From the NCBI RefSeq assembly GCF_000012985.1, contig NC_007645.1, positions 5,478,581-5,542,580 on the forward strand: a stretch of DNA of 64,000 nucleotides. Reading direction: 5' to 3'. Under the pieces are notes generated by a model. The model was not told where the DNA came from. It saw only the letters and a program-made list of their open reading frames with translations, and did not search any database. Each line of letters begins with the position of its first letter. Positions within the stretch are counted from its first letter, which is position 1. This stretch comes from Hahella chejuensis KCTC 2396. Lineage in GTDB: Bacteria > Pseudomonadota > Gammaproteobacteria > Pseudomonadales > Oleiphilaceae. This document shows positions 10,166-21,230 of this stretch, piece after piece. The position numbers and the translations under genes are program-made.

Positions 10166-10636
10166 ATGAGTCTCGACGTCGATATCCAGATAGCCTCGGA
10201 AGAGGCTGACCTTCCAAGCGAAGAACAGCTGATTCTGTGGGCGCAGGCAGCCCTGCGCGAAACGGGCGACCGTGAGGTGACCATCCGTATCGTTGACGCG
10301 GAGGAAAGCCGGGAGCTGAACGCGCAGTATCGCGGCAAAGACAAGCCGACCAATGTCCTGTCCTTCCCTTTTGAAAACCCGCCAGGATTAACTTTACCCC
10401 TATTGGGGGACTTGGTTATTTGCGCGCCGGTAGTGTTCAACGAAGCCGTGGAACAGCAAAAAACCGCCGCCGCGCACTGGGCGCATATGGTCATTCATGG
10501 GATGCTGCATTTACAGGGATACGACCATATAATTGACGAGGAAGCAGAGGTTATGGAAAGTCTCGAAACAGAACTGGTGACCAGTCTGGGCTTTCCCCCT
10601 CCCTACGCCACCAACAGTTCGTTAGCTGAAGGGTAA
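10166..10636 (+). CDS. ybeY: Endoribonuclease YbeY (rRNA maturation)
   Basis: YbeY is a metal-dependent endoribonuclease used in 16S rRNA 3'-end maturation and ribosome quality control. The zinc site [11 protein letters not shown] is at residues 111-121, and the family segment [15 protein letters not shown] lies at about 55-69. The 156-residue length is normal. It stands between ybeZ and corC in the conserved cluster, 54 bases after ybeZ and 10 bases before corC. Confidence 0.96.
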   Translation: MSLDVDIQIASEEADLPSEEQLILWAQAALRETGDREVTIRIVDAEESRELNAQYRGKDKPTNVLSFPFENPPGLTLPLLGDLVICAPVVFNEAVEQQKTAAAHWAHMVIHGMLHLQGYDHIIDEEAEVMESLETELVTSLGFPPPYATNSSLAEG

Positions 10637-10646
10637 CACAACATCA

Positions 10647-11489
10647 ATGAGTGACGATCATTCGGGTAGCCAGCAAATCTCTCGCTCATGGCTTGACCGT
10701 ATAACCCAGGCCTTTTCCGATGAACCGCAGAACAAGGAAGAACTCCTGCAAATCATGCGGGAGGCGGAAAACCGCAACATCATAGATCCCGACTCCCTGA
10801 GCCTGATTGAAGGCGCCATGCAGGTCACAGACATGCAGGTCAGGGAAATCATGATTCCTCGCGCCCAAATGAGCGTCGTCAAGGCCTCACAAAGCCCTCA
10901 GGAATACATGGACGAGCTGCTTGAGTCCGCTCATTCCCGCTACCCCGTCATCGGCGAGTCCAAAGACGAAGTAGTGGGCATTCTGCTGGCCAAGGACTTG
11001 CTTGGACTGGCGTTGAAAAACGAACTAAACAAAAGCAAAGTTCAGGATATCCTGCGCCCTGTATGGTTTATTCCAGAAAGTAAGCGCTTGAATCAGTTGC
11101 TGAAAGAATTCAAGGAAAACCGCAATCACATGGCGATTGTGGTGGACGAGTATGGCGGTGTAGCAGGTCTGGTGACAATTGAAGACGTGCTTGAACAAAT
11201 AGTAGGCGAGATCGAAGACGAACATGACTTCGACGAAGAAAGCCTTATCAAGTGCACCGGCCACAACCAATATGTCGTCAAGGCGCTGACGCCGGTGGAA
11301 GAGTTTAATGAATACTTCACCACCAAATTGGACGAAGAAGAGTTCGACACAATCGGCGGACTGGTCATCAAGCAGTTTGGCCGCCTGCCGAAACGAGGCG
11401 AAACCGTCTCCTTCCACGGCTTCGACATCAAAATACTCAATGCAGACAGCCGCCAGATTCGCCTGATTCAGGTCAGCCGCACGGCATGA
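10647..11489 (+). CDS. corC: CorC/YbeX family CBS-domain protein
   Basis: A soluble two-CBS-domain protein (280 residues) of the CorC/YbeX family, tied to magnesium and cobalt efflux and, through its neighbours, to ribosome maturation. Seen in order: a short N-terminal region, two CBS domains at about 67-190 (the first begins with VREIMIPRAQM, the second contains HMAIVVDEYGGVAGLVTIEDVLE split over two strands), and a CorC_HlyC transporter-associated domain at about 205-280 (EFNEYFTTKLDEEEFDTIGG). Its last bases overlap the lnt start by 4 (ATGA), a sign of translational coupling. Confidence 0.93.
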   Translation: MSDDHSGSQQISRSWLDRITQAFSDEPQNKEELLQIMREAENRNIIDPDSLSLIEGAMQVTDMQVREIMIPRAQMSVVKASQSPQEYMDELLESAHSRYPVIGESKDEVVGILLAKDLLGLALKNELNKSKVQDILRPVWFIPESKRLNQLLKEFKENRNHMAIVVDEYGGVAGLVTIEDVLEQIVGEIEDEHDFDEESLIKCTGHNQYVVKALTPVEEFNEYFTTKLDEEEFDTIGGLVIKQFGRLPKRGETVSFHGFDIKILNADSRQIRLIQVSRTA

Positions 11490-13027
11490 AGTCCGCCTTG
11501 CTATGGAACTGGGTGGCGCCGGCCGCCGCAGGCGGGCTGTTCACTCTTTGTTTCGCCCCCTACAACCTGTGGTTCTGCGCTTTTCCCGCCGCCCTGATCT
11601 TGCTGAACGTCTTTCAGTTCGGCAAGGTCAAACAGGCCCTCGCGCAAGGCTGGGCGTTTGGCCTCGGACTGTTTGGCTCCGGCGCCTCCTGGGTTTACGT
11701 CAGCATCCATGAACACGGAAACGCCAGCGCAGTGCTGGCCTTTATCCTGACCGCCGCCTTTGTCGCGGGCATCGCTTTATTCCCTACGCTGCAATTTGCA
11801 ATAACCGCCCGCCTGACCCGGAGACGCTTATCACCAAGCTTGGAAGGGCTAATTTTTATCGCTATGTGGGTTTTGTTCGAGTGGGTCAGGTCCTGGCTGC
11901 TTACAGGCTTCCCCTGGCTGCTCCTCGGCGTCGCTTTTATTGATGCGCCGTTAGCTGGCTGGGCTCCTGTCTTTGGAGTCTATGGGGTCACGCTCCTGCT
12001 ACTGTTAACTTGTCACGCGTTAAGCCTAAGTTACCGCAACCGCAAATCTCCCACTGTTCTGGCTTGTAACGCGGCGCTAATTGCGGGGATTTGGGGCGGA
12101 GGCGCCTTACTGCAGCAGCTGGAATGGACAACGCCGCGAGGAGACCCCATCCAAGTCAGTATGGTGCAAGCAAACATTGCCCAAGAGGTAAAATGGCTCA
12201 GAGAGAATCGCGAGGTTATTACAGAGACCTATCTGACTCTCACCGAGCCGCTATGGGACAGTGACCTGATTATCTGGCCGGAAACCGCTCTCCCTTATTT
12301 CAGCAGCCAGGCGGGCCCACTGCTCAAACAGCTGGACAAGCAAGCCACAGAAAACAGCACTGCCTTGATGATGGGCATTCTCAGCGCGGATAGAGGTGAA
12401 GACGCCAGGATAAATGTTTACAACAGCTTTATCGCGCTGGGTCAGGGCGAAGGCGCCTACAACAAGCAAAAGCTGGTGCCATTTGGTGAGTATGTACCCT
12501 TGGAATCATGGCTGCGCGGGCTCATCGACTTCTTCAATTTGCCTATGTCCAGCATGCAAAAAGGCTCTCCAACACAAGCCCCAATTCGTTTTCGGGACGC
12601 AACCCTGATGCCTTTCATCTGCTACGAGGTCGTGTATCCGGATTTCGTTGCAAAGTTGGCGCAACAACCTGAGCTATTAGTGACGGTCAGCAATGATAGT
12701 TGGTTCGGCGCCTCTATCGGCCCGCATCAGCATCTACAAATCGCACAGATGAGAGCCCTGGAGAACGACAAGTACATGTTACGCTCCACCAATAACGGCA
12801 TTACCGCCATCATTGACCCCCATGGCCGCATTGCCTCCCGGGCGCCGCAGTTTCAGGCGACAACCTTAAGTGGAACGGTAGAACTGCGCCAAGGAGCCAC
12901 CCTCTTCTCACGCCTGGGGTCCTGGCCAATCCTGATCATCGCGACGCTGTTGCTGGCTGGCGCATTACTGCTGGGACGGCGCGAGCAGACTGAGGCTCCC
13001 GCCGCCGCTTTGGAACAGGCGGGCTAA
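11486..13027 (+). CDS. lnt: Apolipoprotein N-acyltransferase Lnt
   Basis: Lnt adds the third acyl chain to the N-terminal cysteine of lipoproteins in the inner membrane. About six hydrophobic segments occupy residues 5-210, followed by a periplasmic nitrilase-like domain and a last membrane segment near 480-500. The catalytic triad can be read as E266 (WPETALPYF), K327 (YNKQKLVPFGEY) and C379 (PFICYEVVYPDF). The 513-residue length is normal. It is translationally coupled to corC and ends 4 bases inside the opposite zinc-ribbon gene. Nearby lptE also serves outer-membrane building. Confidence 0.96.
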   Translation: MKSALLWNWVAPAAAGGLFTLCFAPYNLWFCAFPAALILLNVFQFGKVKQALAQGWAFGLGLFGSGASWVYVSIHEHGNASAVLAFILTAAFVAGIALFPTLQFAITARLTRRRLSPSLEGLIFIAMWVLFEWVRSWLLTGFPWLLLGVAFIDAPLAGWAPVFGVYGVTLLLLLTCHALSLSYRNRKSPTVLACNAALIAGIWGGGALLQQLEWTTPRGDPIQVSMVQANIAQEVKWLRENREVITETYLTLTEPLWDSDLIIWPETALPYFSSQAGPLLKQLDKQATENSTALMMGILSADRGEDARINVYNSFIALGQGEGAYNKQKLVPFGEYVPLESWLRGLIDFFNLPMSSMQKGSPTQAPIRFRDATLMPFICYEVVYPDFVAKLAQQPELLVTVSNDSWFGASIGPHQHLQIAQMRALENDKYMLRSTNNGITAIIDPHGRIASRAPQFQATTLSGTVELRQGATLFSRLGSWPILIIATLLLAGALLLGRREQTEAPAAALEQAG

Positions 13028-13596
13028 TCTCCGCCTTCCGAATCTCTCTCTCCTTCAAGCTCCGGCTCATAAGGCCAACGGGACGTAAGCCGTTGAAAAT
13101 AGATACCCTGGCACCGGTGACAGGCGTCGATATGCGAAGTTTCCACCAAGCAAACCATTTTGCCGCACTGATCACATCTTAGGACACCAGGGCAAGCGAC
13201 CTCTCCGGCAACATAGGTTCCCGGATCATGGTGTAGTTGATAGTCCAACTTTTCCAAGTCCACCAATGTCTTATCAGCGATAGACAATAACGCGTCGCCG
13301 ATGCGCTGCTCAATCAGGTCAAGGTCCAGCTTCAGCCACTCGCGCAGCCCCTTGCCGGTCTCTGCGACAAAGTGGTAAAGCTCTTTCATGTCGCGTTTGA
13401 CGTAGGCTTCCAGAAGATTCCATTCCTCCTTGGTCAGTTTCGCCAGCCCCTGCTCAAACTCGACAGCCTGATCAATCTCCTGCTTAATGGTCTCCCATGT
13501 CTTTACTTCAACATCAGCGAGAGATTTCTCAACGCGTTGCAGAATATTGTTGTACGCCTGCACGACATGTTCAGGCGCTTTATCCTCCTGCTTCAT
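13024..13596 (-). CDS. Zinc-ribbon protein, DUF1451/YbeL family
   Basis: A 190-residue conserved protein of unknown function. The first 130 residues are charged and mainly helical (EHVVQAYNNILQRVEKSLADV and following); the C-terminal part holds two CXXC pairs, CDQC and CHRC, in the order CPGVLRCDQCGKMVC then DACHRCQG, forming a zinc ribbon. This layout is that of YbeL (DUF1451), which is encoded next to leuS in E. coli as well. It is divergent from leuS and overlaps the end of lnt by 4 bases. Confidence 0.85.
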   Translation of the reverse strand: MKQEDKAPEHVVQAYNNILQRVEKSLADVEVKTWETIKQEIDQAVEFEQGLAKLTKEEWNLLEAYVKRDMKELYHFVAETGKGLREWLKLDLDLIEQRIGDALLSIADKTLVDLEKLDYQLHHDPGTYVAGEVACPGVLRCDQCGKMVCLVETSHIDACHRCQGIYFQRLTSRWPYEPELEGERDSEGGD

Positions 13597-13688
13597 ACCT
13601 TAACCTCCCGGATATGCGAGATCTTGTTTTCAACCCTACTCCAACCCTATCTGTAGTCAACACTATTAGGTTAGAATAAACGGCTTTC

Positions 13689-13707
13689 ATGGCGGAAAGT
13701 CCGCCAT
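13689..13707. other. Perfect 8-bp hairpin in the leuS leader
   Basis: ATGGCGGA at 13689-13696 and TCCGCCAT at 13700-13707 form an 8-bp stem with a 3-base loop. It lies 140 bases upstream of leuS and just after a possible minus-10 TAGAAT at 13672-13677. No T tract follows, so it is not a typical terminator; it may be an operator or a leader structure. Confidence 0.4.
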
Positions 13708-13816
13708 TAACCCATTGTGTTTACACGCCCCAGCGCCTTGCCGACGCAGAGTCCATCAGTAAGGATTATGTCATGCTTGCAAGCCGACGTTTTTGATCCG
13801 GGGCGATAAACCTTAA

Positions 13817-16432
<2,616 letters not shown>

Positions 16433-16436
16433 AGCG

Positions 16437-16958
16437 ATGCATATCGGTATCAGACTAATGCTGGCGGGGATTGTCAGCGTTCTCGTCAGCGCCTGCGGCT
16501 TTCATTTGCGCGGTCAGATGGAGCTATCCCCTTCCCTCCAGGCGCTCAATCTGAGCTGCCCGGAGGGCGACGCCAGGGTGCTTTGCGGACAAATTCGCGA
16601 GCGCCTGCAGAAAGCTTCCGTTCAAGTCAGCGATGGTGGAGCGGATGCACCCACCCTGGCGATAGGCGGCATTGAAAATAGCCGTCGCGCCGTCAGTTTG
16701 GACAGCAGCGCCAACGCCGCAGAATATGAGCTTTCCCGCAAAGTCACTTTCAGCCTGACTGACGCTCAGGGAGAATCGTTGATTCAAACAACGTCGCTAC
16801 AGCAATTCCAGTCTTACCAATATGACAAACTCAGCGTACTTGGCAAAGAAAAGGAAGAGAACAGCATCCGCGACGATCTGGACAAGTTACTCGCCACGGA
16901 AATACTCAATCGTCTGGCGGTATATAGCGAGCAAGCTTCGGCGCCGGCGGCGAACTGA
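16437..16958 (+). CDS. lptE: LPS-assembly lipoprotein LptE
   Basis: LptE plugs the LptD barrel and helps insert lipopolysaccharide into the outer membrane. The 173-residue protein has a lipoprotein signal (hydrophobic stretch LMLAGIVSVLVS followed by the lipobox SACGF, with the modified cysteine at residue 20), then the family start FHLRGQ. Sequence is otherwise poorly conserved, as usual for LptE, so position between leuS and holA is important evidence. The last residues are rich in serine and alanine. Confidence 0.93.
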   Translation: MHIGIRLMLAGIVSVLVSACGFHLRGQMELSPSLQALNLSCPEGDARVLCGQIRERLQKASVQVSDGGADAPTLAIGGIENSRRAVSLDSSANAAEYELSRKVTFSLTDAQGESLIQTTSLQQFQSYQYDKLSVLGKEKEENSIRDDLDKLLATEILNRLAVYSEQASAPAAN

Positions 16959-16967
16959 GTCTTTCTC

Positions 16968-17984
16968 ATGCGCATCAAACCGGAGCAGCTGCAAAGTAAC
17001 CTGAACAAACATCCCCCCGCCGTATTTGTGGTGAGCGGGGATGAACCACTGTTGCGTCAGGAAGCCTGCGACGAGATACGCGCATTCAGCCGTAAACAGG
17101 GATTCAGCGAGCGCATCGTCTTTCACGCTCCCAAAAACTTCGACTGGAGCGCTCTTGACGAGCACACTCAGTCTTTCTCCCTCTTTGGCGAGAAGAAGTT
17201 ACTTGAAGTTCACTTGGACAGTCTGCCAAACGATGGCGGCAAAAAACGGCTCGCCGCCTTTAGCGAAAACCCACCTGAAGACTGCCTGATGCTGATTATC
17301 AGTGATCGCATTGAGTCCTCCACCCTTAATACAAAGTGGTTCAAGTCAATTGAGACACATAGTCTTCACGTTCAGGTATGGCCGGTCAGTCATGATCAAC
17401 TGCCCAACTGGATAAATCAGCGCCTGCACAAATTAGGATTCACCCCTACATCCGGCGCAGTGAAAGCATTATGCGATCATGTTGAGGGCAATTTACTGGC
17501 GGCCCGACAGGAGATGGAGAAACTGCGTCTATTGTCCGACGACGCCAATCTGGACGAAGAGCAAGTCCTGCGCGGCATATCCAACAGCAACAAGTTCACC
17601 GTGTTTAATCTGGTGGACGCCTGTCTGGAGCGAAACCCGAAGCAAGCGCTGAAAGTCCTGCAAACTCTGCAGGCGGAATCCTTCGAGCCCAGCATAGTAC
17701 TTTGGTCATTGGCCCGCGAAGTGCGACTGCTCGCCAAACTCTACAAACACTCGCAAACCTCCCAGGGCTTGGAGCAGGCGCTGCAGAAAGAGAGGGTTTT
17801 CAAGAATCGCTGGACCTTATACAAACGCTTTATACCTCGCTTTAACGCAGCCCGACTGCGAAACATCCACCAAGCCTGTCAGGCCGCTGACAGGTCCATA
17901 AAGGGCTTGGATAGTACTCCTGTTTGGTCTACCCTGACTTACGCCGCGTTGGAGCTGGCGGGCGCAGGATTATCTGCTTCCTGA
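16968..17984 (+). CDS. holA: DNA polymerase III delta subunit HolA
   Basis: HolA is the clamp-opening subunit of the DNA polymerase III clamp loader. The 338-residue protein begins with the family pattern MRIKPEQLQSNL and VVSGDEPLLRQEACDEIR, has the AAA+-like middle (CLMLIISDRI) without an ATP-binding loop, as expected for delta, and an all-helical C-terminal domain ending LKGLDSTPVWSTLTYAALELAG. It follows lptE by 9 bases in the leuS-lptE-holA unit. Confidence 0.95.
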   Translation: MRIKPEQLQSNLNKHPPAVFVVSGDEPLLRQEACDEIRAFSRKQGFSERIVFHAPKNFDWSALDEHTQSFSLFGEKKLLEVHLDSLPNDGGKKRLAAFSENPPEDCLMLIISDRIESSTLNTKWFKSIETHSLHVQVWPVSHDQLPNWINQRLHKLGFTPTSGAVKALCDHVEGNLLAARQEMEKLRLLSDDANLDEEQVLRGISNSNKFTVFNLVDACLERNPKQALKVLQTLQAESFEPSIVLWSLAREVRLLAKLYKHSQTSQGLEQALQKERVFKNRWTLYKRFIPRFNAARLRNIHQACQAADRSIKGLDSTPVWSTLTYAALELAGAGLSAS

Positions 17985-18014
17985 CCGAAAATCCGTCACT
18001 GAAAAGCCACCCCA

Positions 18015-18032
18015 GGTTGATGCAGATCAACC
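18015..18032 (+). promoter_or_regulatory. Perfect FNR/Anr box
   Basis: TTGATgcagATCAA at 18017-18030 matches the FNR/Anr consensus TTGAT-N4-ATCAA in all ten positions, and the symmetry extends two more bases on each side (18015-18032). Its centre is about 41 bases upstream of the start point predicted from the TATGAT at 18052-18057, the class II activator position. Confidence 0.8.
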
Positions 18033-18051
18033 ATTTAACGCCGTTGCTGTC

Positions 18052-18057
18052 TATGAT
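18052..18057 (+). promoter_or_regulatory. Minus-10 element of the FNR-type promoter
   Basis: TATGAT matches five of six consensus bases. There is no recognisable minus-35, which is the pattern expected when an activator bound at about -41 replaces it. The predicted transcript would start near 18064. Confidence 0.6.
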
Positions 18058-18090
18058 TAATGGAACTTAAATCATCGGGAGAGATGAAGC

Positions 18091-18357
18091 ATGAGCACAC
18101 TGCAAGACGAAATCAAAAGACTTAAAGACTCACTCAAGCAGGAAAGGGACGAGTTACGGCTACAGCTGAATCTGGCCAAGGCGGAAGTCCGGGACGAGTG
18201 GGAGGATCTTGAAAAAGAGTGGGATAAGTTTGTCGGCAAACTGCAGCAGGCAGGCCAGGAAGCGGGCCAAACTGGCAAGGAAATCAGTGAAACCGCAAAA
18301 AAAATGGGCGAAGAGTTACGTAGCGGCTATCAACGAATCAAAGATCGCCTCAAGTAA
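18091..18357 (+). CDS. Small charged helical protein behind an FNR-type promoter, function unknown
   Basis: An 88-residue protein that I cannot assign to a characterised family. Nearly every residue fits one or two long amphipathic helices: MSTLQDEIKRLKDSLKQERDE at the start, then repeated charged turns, a tryptophan pair in DEWEDLEKEWDKF (residues 34-46), a glycine/glutamine break (GQEAGQTGKEISETAK) and a basic end (GYQRIKDRLK). It has no signal or membrane segment. GGGAG at 18077-18081 is a good ribosome binding site. Coding is supported by that site, the promoter and the sharply biased composition. The FNR box suggests expression at low oxygen. It may act as a coiled-coil stress or scaffold protein; this is inference. 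Confidence 0.75.
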   Translation: MSTLQDEIKRLKDSLKQERDELRLQLNLAKAEVRDEWEDLEKEWDKFVGKLQQAGQEAGQTGKEISETAKKMGEELRSGYQRIKDRLK

Positions 18358-18423
18358 CCCTGCCGGGGTTAACGCCCTGCGCTTAGTCGCCCCACCGACC
18401 CCCTATCATCGGAAGCGGGCCTG

Positions 18424-18465
18424 TTTACACTGTACTTTGCTGACAATTTGTAATATAGGTGTAAA
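18424..18465. repeat. Inverted repeat upstream of the EndA-like gene
   Basis: TTTACAC at 18424-18430 and GTGTAAA at 18459-18465 are exact inverted copies 28 bases apart, about 80 bases before the start of the next gene. They could be paired half-sites for a regulator or chance; no family is recognised. Confidence 0.3.
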
Positions 18466-18541
18466 TGGGTCCGCTTAGCCCTGACCATGTCAACGGCCCT
18501 GCGTATCACCGAATAAAAACAATCAGATTACGGATCCGCAA

Positions 18542-19189
18542 ATGAGGAACACAGTCACCGTCCTACTGGGTGTTTTCATGGCGGGCTTGCTTAACGTCAC
18601 CCATGCCCAGACCAAATTCAATGATCCCAAGCAGACACTCAAGGAAGAATTCTGGGGCAAGCTTTATGCCGATGGCGGCAAGACTTTCTTTTGCAAAAAA
18701 GAGTTCAGCAAGAAAAGTATTCTGGTCACCGAAAGTTATATCTATTCGTCGCTTTGGATCAGAGACAATCTGGAGTGCGGCACACCCCGACAATGCAGGG
18801 AGAACAACGAGGCATATCGCCGCATGGCGTCTGATCTGCACAACATCTATCCGGAAGACGCCCGTTTTGAACTGGAGCGCCGTGCAGCCAAATTCGAAGA
18901 GTTAGGCAATGAAGTCAAAGCCGACGAGTGCGGCATCCGCCAGGTATTCGGCATTATCGATCCTCCTGACGATATAAAAGGCGACATTGCTCGAAGCCTT
19001 CTCTATATGCACACGACTTACAATCTGCCTTTATACGGCAACCTGGACCAATTAAAGCGCTGGTCCCGCGCCGATCCTCCTACCCCGGAGGAGATCGCTC
19101 GAGATATACAGATTCGCGAGCTGCAGGGCAACAGCAACCCCTTTATCACCCATCCCGAGTCCGCCGACCGAGTCACGCTGAATCGCTGA
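18542..19189 (+). CDS. Secreted endonuclease I (EndA/Vvn)-like protein lacking catalytic residues
   Basis: A 215-residue protein with a signal peptide (residues 1-22, cleavage after THA). It shares landmarks with periplasmic endonuclease I: DLHN at 98-101, PPDDIKGDIARSLLYM at 141-156, a WSRADPP segment near 174-180 and LQGNSNPFI at 194-202. The EH pair in which the histidine is the general base of active members (EHVVPAS in E. coli EndA) appears as ESYIYSS at 64-70, so the histidine is missing. The metal-binding asparagine expected after DLHN (EVNGDR in EndA) reads ELERR here. Four cysteines (51, 79, 85, 130) could form disulfides. It is either inactive as a nuclease or a divergent clade with another chemistry. 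Confidence 0.7.
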   Translation: MRNTVTVLLGVFMAGLLNVTHAQTKFNDPKQTLKEEFWGKLYADGGKTFFCKKEFSKKSILVTESYIYSSLWIRDNLECGTPRQCRENNEAYRRMASDLHNIYPEDARFELERRAAKFEELGNEVKADECGIRQVFGIIDPPDDIKGDIARSLLYMHTTYNLPLYGNLDQLKRWSRADPPTPEEIARDIQIRELQGNSNPFITHPESADRVTLNR

Positions 19190-19236
19190 TTTTCTTTACA
19201 GCCAAGGCTCGTAATTGCATTCAGACAGCCACAAAA

Positions 19237-19255
19237 AAGCCCGCTAAGCGGGCTT
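19237..19255 (-). terminator. Terminator of the downstream acyl-CoA dehydrogenase gene
   Basis: AAGCCCGC and GCGGGCTT form an 8-bp stem around a 3-base loop; read on the minus strand it is followed by TTTTTT. It ends the transcript of the gene at 19279-21069 and may also serve the EndA-like gene from the other side. Confidence 0.85.
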
Positions 19256-19278
19256 CTTAAGTTATTTCTCAGAGCAAC

Positions 19279-21069
19279 TTAGAACTGTTCTACATCAAGC
19301 GCCATCATATCGCTGCTACCGGACTTGATGGACTCAGCCAGAGACACAGTACGCGGCAGAAGGCGACGGAAGTAAAAACGAGCGGTTTTCAGCTTGGCGT
19401 CATAGAAACCAGAGCTGTCGCCAGCCTGTTTCTCAATCGCCACTTTCGCCATCATCGCCCAGACATGCGCAAATGCTGCATAGCCGAACAGATCCAGATA
19501 CTCAACACTGGCCGCGCCGACAGCGTTAGGATCCTGCTCGACCGTCTCCAGCACATACTCCGTCACATCTGACAGACGTTCAAAGACAGCCGCCAGCGGT
19601 TCTACAAACTCCTGCAGCTCACTGCGGTCCCGGTTGGCTTCAATAAAGTCGGCCACTTCGCCAGCGTATAACTCGACGAATTTGCCGCCATTCATAGCCA
19701 CTTTACGCCCCATCAGGTCAAGCGCCTGAATGCCATTAGTGCCTTCGTAAATCTGCGCAATGCGCACATCGCGCACCAACTGCTCCTGCCCCCATTCACG
19801 GATGTAGCCATGGCCGCCAAAGACCTGCTGGCCAAGCACAGTGCTATCCAGACCACGATCCGTCAAAAACGCCTTGGCGACTGGCGTCAACAGAGCCACC
19901 ATCGCTTCAGCATGCTGCTTGGCGGTAGCGTCGTCGGAGTACTTGGAGATATCCAGATACTTCGCTACATAGGTGGAGAACGCCCGGCTGCCTTCAATCA
20001 GGGCGCGCATGGTCATTAACATTCTGCGTACATCTGGATGCACAATAATAGGATCAGCCGCTTTGTCCTTAGCGACCACACCGGTGGCGGAACGCCCTTG
20101 GATACGGTCTTTCGCATACTCAACCGCATTTTGATAGGAACGCTCCGCCGCCGCCAAACCTTGCACGCCAACGCCAAGGCGCTCATAGTTCATCATGGTG
20201 AACATACAGGCCAGCCCCTTGTTCGGCTCGCCGACCAACCAACCTTGCGCGCCATCAAAGTTCATCACACAGGTAGCAGAAGCTTTAATGCCCATTTTGT
20301 GTTCGATCGAACCGCAAAACACTGGGTTGCGCTCACCAACGCCACCTTCTTCAGTAACTTTGAATTTAGGCGCCAGAAACAGGGAGATACCTCTTGAACC
20401 TGCTGGAGCGTCAGGCAATTTCGCCAGCACCAAGTGAATGATGTTTTCACTTAGGTCATGCTCACCGCCAGTAATAAAAATCTTTGTGCCAGTGATAGCG
20501 TAAGAACCGTCGCCATTAGGCTCGGCTTTGGTTCTGATAATGCCAAGATCCGTTCCCGAGTGCGGCTCAGTCAAACACATGGAGCCCGCCCATACGCCTG
20601 AATATAGATTCGGCAAATAAGTTTGCTTCAACTCTTCGCTTGCGTGAGCGTCAATCGCCAGACAAGCGCCAGCTGTCAACATGGGGTACAAACCAAAAGA
20701 AATATTCGCGGATTGCACCATCTCTTCAACCTGGGCGCCCAACATCTTCGGCATGCCCATGCCACCGAAGTCGGGGTTGCCGCCCAACCCGCACCAACCG
20801 CCTTCGATAAAGGTGTTATAGGCCTCTTTAAAGCCCTTGGGCGTTGTCACGACTCCCTCATTCCATTGGCAACCTTCTTCATCTCCGCTCCGGTTGAGGG
20901 GCGCCAGCAAAGAGGAGGCTATTTTGGCGGCCTCTTCCAGGATGGCGTCCGCAGTATCCGGGTCAACAGTGTCGCGCGCGCCCGGCAAGCTGAGCCAAAG
21001 TTTATCGGCTTCAAACACTTCTTTGAGTAGAAACTGCATGTCACGAAGCGGCGCAGAATAATCAGCCAT
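19279..21069 (-). CDS. Acyl-CoA dehydrogenase, long (about 600 residue) type
   Basis: An FAD-dependent acyl-CoA dehydrogenase (596 residues) with an extra C-terminal domain of the DmdC/FadE-like long subfamily. Visible features are the N-terminal MADYSAPLRDMQFLLKEV, the FAD-binding MCLTEPHSGTDLG and ITGTKIFITGGEHD, the MNYERLGVGVQGLAAAE helix, and VFGGHGYIREWGQEQLVRD near 420-438. The C-terminal 130 residues form the subfamily-specific helical domain. Members are named either 3-methylmercaptopropionyl-CoA dehydrogenase or long-chain FadE; sequence alone does not decide, but the fatty-acid-type operator of its paralogue favours beta-oxidation. GAGGGAG stands ahead of ATG 21069. It is a clear paralogue of the next gene. 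Confidence 0.9.
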   Translation of the reverse strand: MADYSAPLRDMQFLLKEVFEADKLWLSLPGARDTVDPDTADAILEEAAKIASSLLAPLNRSGDEEGCQWNEGVVTTPKGFKEAYNTFIEGGWCGLGGNPDFGGMGMPKMLGAQVEEMVQSANISFGLYPMLTAGACLAIDAHASEELKQTYLPNLYSGVWAGSMCLTEPHSGTDLGIIRTKAEPNGDGSYAITGTKIFITGGEHDLSENIIHLVLAKLPDAPAGSRGISLFLAPKFKVTEEGGVGERNPVFCGSIEHKMGIKASATCVMNFDGAQGWLVGEPNKGLACMFTMMNYERLGVGVQGLAAAERSYQNAVEYAKDRIQGRSATGVVAKDKAADPIIVHPDVRRMLMTMRALIEGSRAFSTYVAKYLDISKYSDDATAKQHAEAMVALLTPVAKAFLTDRGLDSTVLGQQVFGGHGYIREWGQEQLVRDVRIAQIYEGTNGIQALDLMGRKVAMNGGKFVELYAGEVADFIEANRDRSELQEFVEPLAAVFERLSDVTEYVLETVEQDPNAVGAASVEYLDLFGYAAFAHVWAMMAKVAIEKQAGDSSGFYDAKLKTARFYFRRLLPRTVSLAESIKSGSSDMMALDVEQF

Positions 21070-21191
21070 GGTTACTCCCTCGAGCTAAATCGCTTTGTCT
21101 GAATGAATGTCTTTCTGTTTGTGCTTATTGTCGCGCTATTATCTGGCTATTACGAATCCGGCCACATACCGGTTCGCATCGATATGTAAAA

Positions 21192-21211
21192 AAGCCCGCA
21201 ACAGCGGGCTT
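21192..21211 (-). terminator. Terminator of the upstream acyl-CoA dehydrogenase gene
   Basis: AAGCCCGC and GCGGGCTT form an 8-bp stem around AACA; on the minus strand a T run follows. The stem is identical to that of the terminator at 19237. It separates the two dehydrogenase genes, so the second needs its own promoter in the 160-base gap. Confidence 0.85.
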
Positions 21212-21230
21212 ATTTTGTCCCTACACGGAA

